From: Pseudomonadota bacterium
Lineage (GTDB): Bacteria > Pseudomonadota > Gammaproteobacteria > Xanthomonadales > Xanthomonadaceae
Length of the DNA stretch: 9,254 nt
Direction: 5' to 3'
Assembly (NCBI GenBank): GCA_023453655.1
Contig: JAEXTE010000053.1
Location: 1-9,254, forward strand
Part shown: in pieces, positions 1-9,254 of the stretch
Position numbering within the stretch: the stretch's first letter is position 1
How the letters are laid out: every line of letters starts with the position of its first letter
The notes under the pieces: model-generated
What the model was told of the DNA's origin: nothing
What the model saw: the letters and a program-made list of their open reading frames with translations, nothing else
The model's database searches: none
Position numbers and translations under genes: made by a program

Positions 1-2546
<2,546 letters not shown>

Positions 2547-2550
2547 GGCA

Positions 2551-2586
2551 CCGCGCGCGGGCAGGGCAGCGCCCTTCCCGCGCGGG
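2551..2586 (+). other. Stem-loop in the rpoB-rpoC gap
   Basis: The gap holds a strong GC-rich hairpin. Bases 2554-2567 pair with 2571-2584 around an AGC loop, giving 13 of 14 matched pairs with a single C-T mismatch at 2562/2576. Two more pairs (2551-2552 with 2585-2586) are possible past a bulged G. No run of T follows, so it does not look like an intrinsic terminator. Likely roles are mRNA processing, protection of the upstream message from 3' exonucleases, or tuning of the beta to beta' ratio; these are inferences. Confidence 0.7.
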
Positions 2587-2626
2587 CAACGGAACCACCT
2601 CGACATCCTCATTCCTGGAGAAAGAA

Positions 2627-6880
<4,254 letters not shown>

Positions 6881-6892
6881 GACGCGACACCC

Positions 6893-6910
6893 GGCCCCCG
6901 GCAGGGGGCC
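6893..6910 (+). other. All-GC hairpin just after rpoC
   Basis: GGCCCCC (6893-6899) pairs with GGGGGCC (6904-6910) around a GGCA loop, starting 12 bases after the rpoC stop codon. There is no following T run, so it is probably not a terminator by itself. It may protect the 3' end of the rpoBC message or slow polymerase ahead of the next hairpin. Confidence 0.6.
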
Positions 6911-6917
6911 CAGATCT

Positions 6918-6949
6918 CGAAATGAGGCGCAGGGAGCGCCTCGTTTTCG
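6918..6949 (+). terminator. Probable intrinsic terminator of rpoBC
   Basis: GAGGCGC (6924-6930) pairs perfectly with GCGCCTC (6936-6942) around an AGGGA loop, and the stem is followed by GTTTTC (6943-6948). The bases before the stem (CGAAAT, 6918-6923) can pair with the T run, so the element could also work on the opposite strand. Its place, 43 bases after the rpoC stop and 74 bases ahead of a good promoter, fits an operon end. The T run is short (four), so termination may be partial. Confidence 0.6.
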
Positions 6950-6971
6950 GCCCAGGACGGGCGGAGGCAGT

Positions 6972-7006
6972 TGGTCCGGCAGCGGGAAACCGCCGCGACG
7001 GGACCA
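6972..7006 (+). other. Third stem-loop in the rpoC-rpsL gap, with GNRA-type loop
   Basis: TGGTCC (6972-6977) pairs with GGACCA (7001-7006). Inside it, GCGG (6982-6985) and CCGC (6990-6993) close a GAAA tetraloop. The internal loop between the two helices is unequal (4 and 7 bases). It lies upstream of the rpsL promoter and so would be transcribed only by readthrough from rpoC. Function is unknown, and a pairing of this size could arise by chance in GC-rich DNA. Confidence 0.4.
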
Positions 7007-7038
7007 TGGAGCATGGCTTGCGTTGACGGTCTCCGTCA
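7004..7038 (+). promoter_or_regulatory. Two short palindromes at and upstream of the -35 element
   Basis: TGACGG (7024-7029) and CCGTCA (7033-7038) form a perfect inverted repeat with a 3-base centre, covering most of the -35 element and half the spacer. A second one, CCATG (7004-7008) and CATGG (7012-7016), lies just upstream; the two centres are 21 bases apart, about two helical turns. This is the geometry of an operator for a dimeric regulator, but no regulator is known to me for this site, and the arms are short. Confidence 0.35.
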
Positions 7039-7052
7039 GCGCGGGCTATACT
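7023..7052 (+). promoter_or_regulatory. Sigma-70-type promoter for rpsL-rpsG-fusA
   Basis: TTGACG at 7023-7028 (-35, five of six consensus bases) and TATACT at 7047-7052 (-10, five of six) are separated by 18 bases. The -10 is followed by TTTTT, which makes the start region easy to melt, and the likely first transcribed base is G7058 or a neighbour, giving a leader of about 78 bases before rpsL. There is no extended -10 TG and no GC-rich discriminator of the kind typical for stringently controlled promoters. The match and its location directly ahead of the str genes make this the best promoter in the window. Confidence 0.8.
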
Positions 7053-7061
7053 TTTTCGTCT

Positions 7062-7094
7062 CGGCAGGTGGGGATTCCCGCCTGCCGTCGTTTT
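7062..7094 (+). promoter_or_regulatory. Leader hairpin with T run: possible attenuator of the str operon
   Basis: Bases 7062-7072 pair with 7077-7087 over 11 pairs (one G-T pair) around a GATT loop, and the stem is followed by TCGTTTTC (7088-7095). The same eight bases follow the stem of the rpoC terminator at 6941-6948. The hairpin starts only about four bases after the predicted transcript start, so it could be a leader terminator (attenuator) or a 5' stem protecting the mRNA. No leader peptide beginning with ATG is present. Confidence 0.5.
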
Positions 7095-7135
7095 CACGAG
7101 GGCATCCGCCCCGAAACCCAAGAAACCCCTGACCG

Positions 7136-7510
<375 letters not shown>

Positions 7511-7522
7511 GGAAACTGAATC

Positions 7523-7990
7523 ATGTCGCGTAAAGGCAATACTCCCCAGCGCTCGGTCCTGCCCGATCCCAAGCACGGCAGCGAGATCATCGCGCGTTTC
7601 ATCAACATGGTCATGCAGAGCGGCAAGAAGTCGGTCGCCGAGAAGATCGTGTACGGCGCCATGGACGTCATCGGCGAGAAGAACGGCAATGCCGTCGAAG
7701 TGGTCGAAAAGGCCCTGAGCAACGTGTCCCCGGCGGTCGAGGTGAAGTCCCGTCGCGTCGGCGGCGCCACCTACCAGGTGCCGGTCGAAGTGCGCCAGTC
7801 GCGCCGCATGGCGCTGGCCATGCGCTGGCTGATCGAGTCGGCGCGCAAGCGCGGCGAGAACTCGATGCCGCGCAAGCTGGCCGCCGAACTGATCGACGCG
7901 TCCGAGAGCCGCGGCGGCGCGATCAAGAAGCGCGAGGAAACGCACCGCATGGCGGATGCGAACAAGGCGTTCGCGCACTACCGCTGGTAA
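7523..7990 (+). CDS. rpsG: 30S ribosomal protein S7
   Basis: This 155-residue protein is S7, a primary binding protein of the 3' domain of 16S rRNA that organises the head of the small subunit near the E site. The strongly conserved beta-hairpin block [19 protein letters not shown] lies at residues 72-90, followed by [15 protein letters not shown] (97-111) and the C-terminal [15 protein letters not shown], where the protein stops without the extra tail of E. coli K-12. The start ATG is 12 bases after the rpsL stop, and GAGGA (7509-7513) overlaps that stop, so translation of the two genes is probably coupled. In E. coli, S7 represses its operon by binding the longer rpsL-rpsG gap; no room for that site exists here. 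The stop is TAA. Confidence 0.98.
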   Translation: MSRKGNTPQRSVLPDPKHGSEIIARFINMVMQSGKKSVAEKIVYGAMDVIGEKNGNAVEVVEKALSNVSPAVEVKSRRVGGATYQVPVEVRQSRRMALAMRWLIESARKRGENSMPRKLAAELIDASESRGGAIKKREETHRMADANKAFAHYRW

Positions 7991-8172
7991 TCCCCGAGTG
8001 GGGCCGTGCTTCGGCCCCCGACGGCGCCCCTGGCGCCACTTCCTGCGGCCCTGCCGCATGCGATGTCCGATGCCGCCGACAGGCGGCATTCGGCCATTGA
8101 AGAAGCGAGTCCTTCGCGACGGTCCCCGCCCAGCTGCGCGGACTTCCACAGCATCGAATCTGAGGCATACCC
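7991..8172 (+). other. rpsG-fusA spacer with four consecutive hairpins
   Basis: This 182-base gap contains no gene. Four perfect stems follow each other: GGGGCCG/CGGCCCC (8000-8006 with 8012-8018); GGCGCC/GGCGCC (8023-8028 with 8032-8037); TGCGGC/GCCGCA (8044-8049 with 8053-8058); and ATGCCGCC/GGCGGCAT (8070-8077 with 8082-8089). The GGGG at 8000-8003 can instead pair with CCCC at 7992-7995, so the first stem has a competing form. None is followed by a T run. From 8090 to 8161 I see only weak pairing and no convincing promoter. The region could be an mRNA processing site, a regulatory RNA element or a translation-tuning spacer. Confidence 0.6.
8162..8165 (+). promoter_or_regulatory. Ribosome-binding site deciding the GTG start of fusA
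   Basis: GAGG lies seven bases upstream of the GTG at 8173. An in-frame TGA at 8161-8163 excludes any start further upstream, and the next in-frame ATG (8218) would remove conserved N-terminal residues. Together these fix the GTG as the start. Confidence 0.85.

Positions 8173-9254
<1,082 letters not shown>

Noticed and set aside
8097..8102. TTGAAG as a -35 element of a separate fusA promoter
   Set aside because: No reasonable -10 sequence occurs 16-18 bases downstream; the region is GC-rich there.

Overview
The window is a conserved housekeeping stretch of a high-GC gammaproteobacterium, most likely a member of the Xanthomonadaceae (Lysobacter, Luteimonas or Xanthomonas type). Three things point there: a strong preference for G or C at third codon positions; RNA polymerase beta and beta' sequences that follow the Escherichia coli enzyme almost residue by residue but carry changes I recall from xanthomonad proteins (for example [10 protein letters not shown] and the YNHD segment in beta); and rpsL, rpsG and fusA lying directly behind rpoC. 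The genus assignment is from memory and cannot be confirmed here.

All genes are on the + strand. From 1 to 2546 is the 3' part of rpoB, entered in the middle of the rifampicin-binding region. After an 80-base gap with a strong stem-loop comes complete rpoC (2627-6880). The 255 bases from 6881 to 7135 hold the end of the rpoBC transcript (three stem-loops, one resembling an intrinsic terminator), a good sigma-70-type promoter (-35 at 7023, -10 at 7047) and a short leader with a terminator-like hairpin. Then follow rpsL (7136-7510), rpsG (7523-7990), a 182-base spacer full of hairpins, and the first half of fusA (GTG start at 8173), which runs off the window.

The genes form two transcription units of the gene-expression machinery. 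rpoB and rpoC encode the two large catalytic subunits of RNA polymerase. rpsL, rpsG and fusA begin the str operon and encode ribosomal proteins S12 and S7 and elongation factor G. The coding sequences look intact and conventional, with no mobile element, tRNA, CRISPR array or foreign gene, and I found no undescribed system. What deserves a second look is in the non-coding gaps: a possible leader attenuator and operator-like palindrome ahead of rpsL, an rpsL start without a Shine-Dalgarno sequence, an rpsL-rpsG gap too short for the E. coli type of S7 control site, and the hairpin cluster before fusA.
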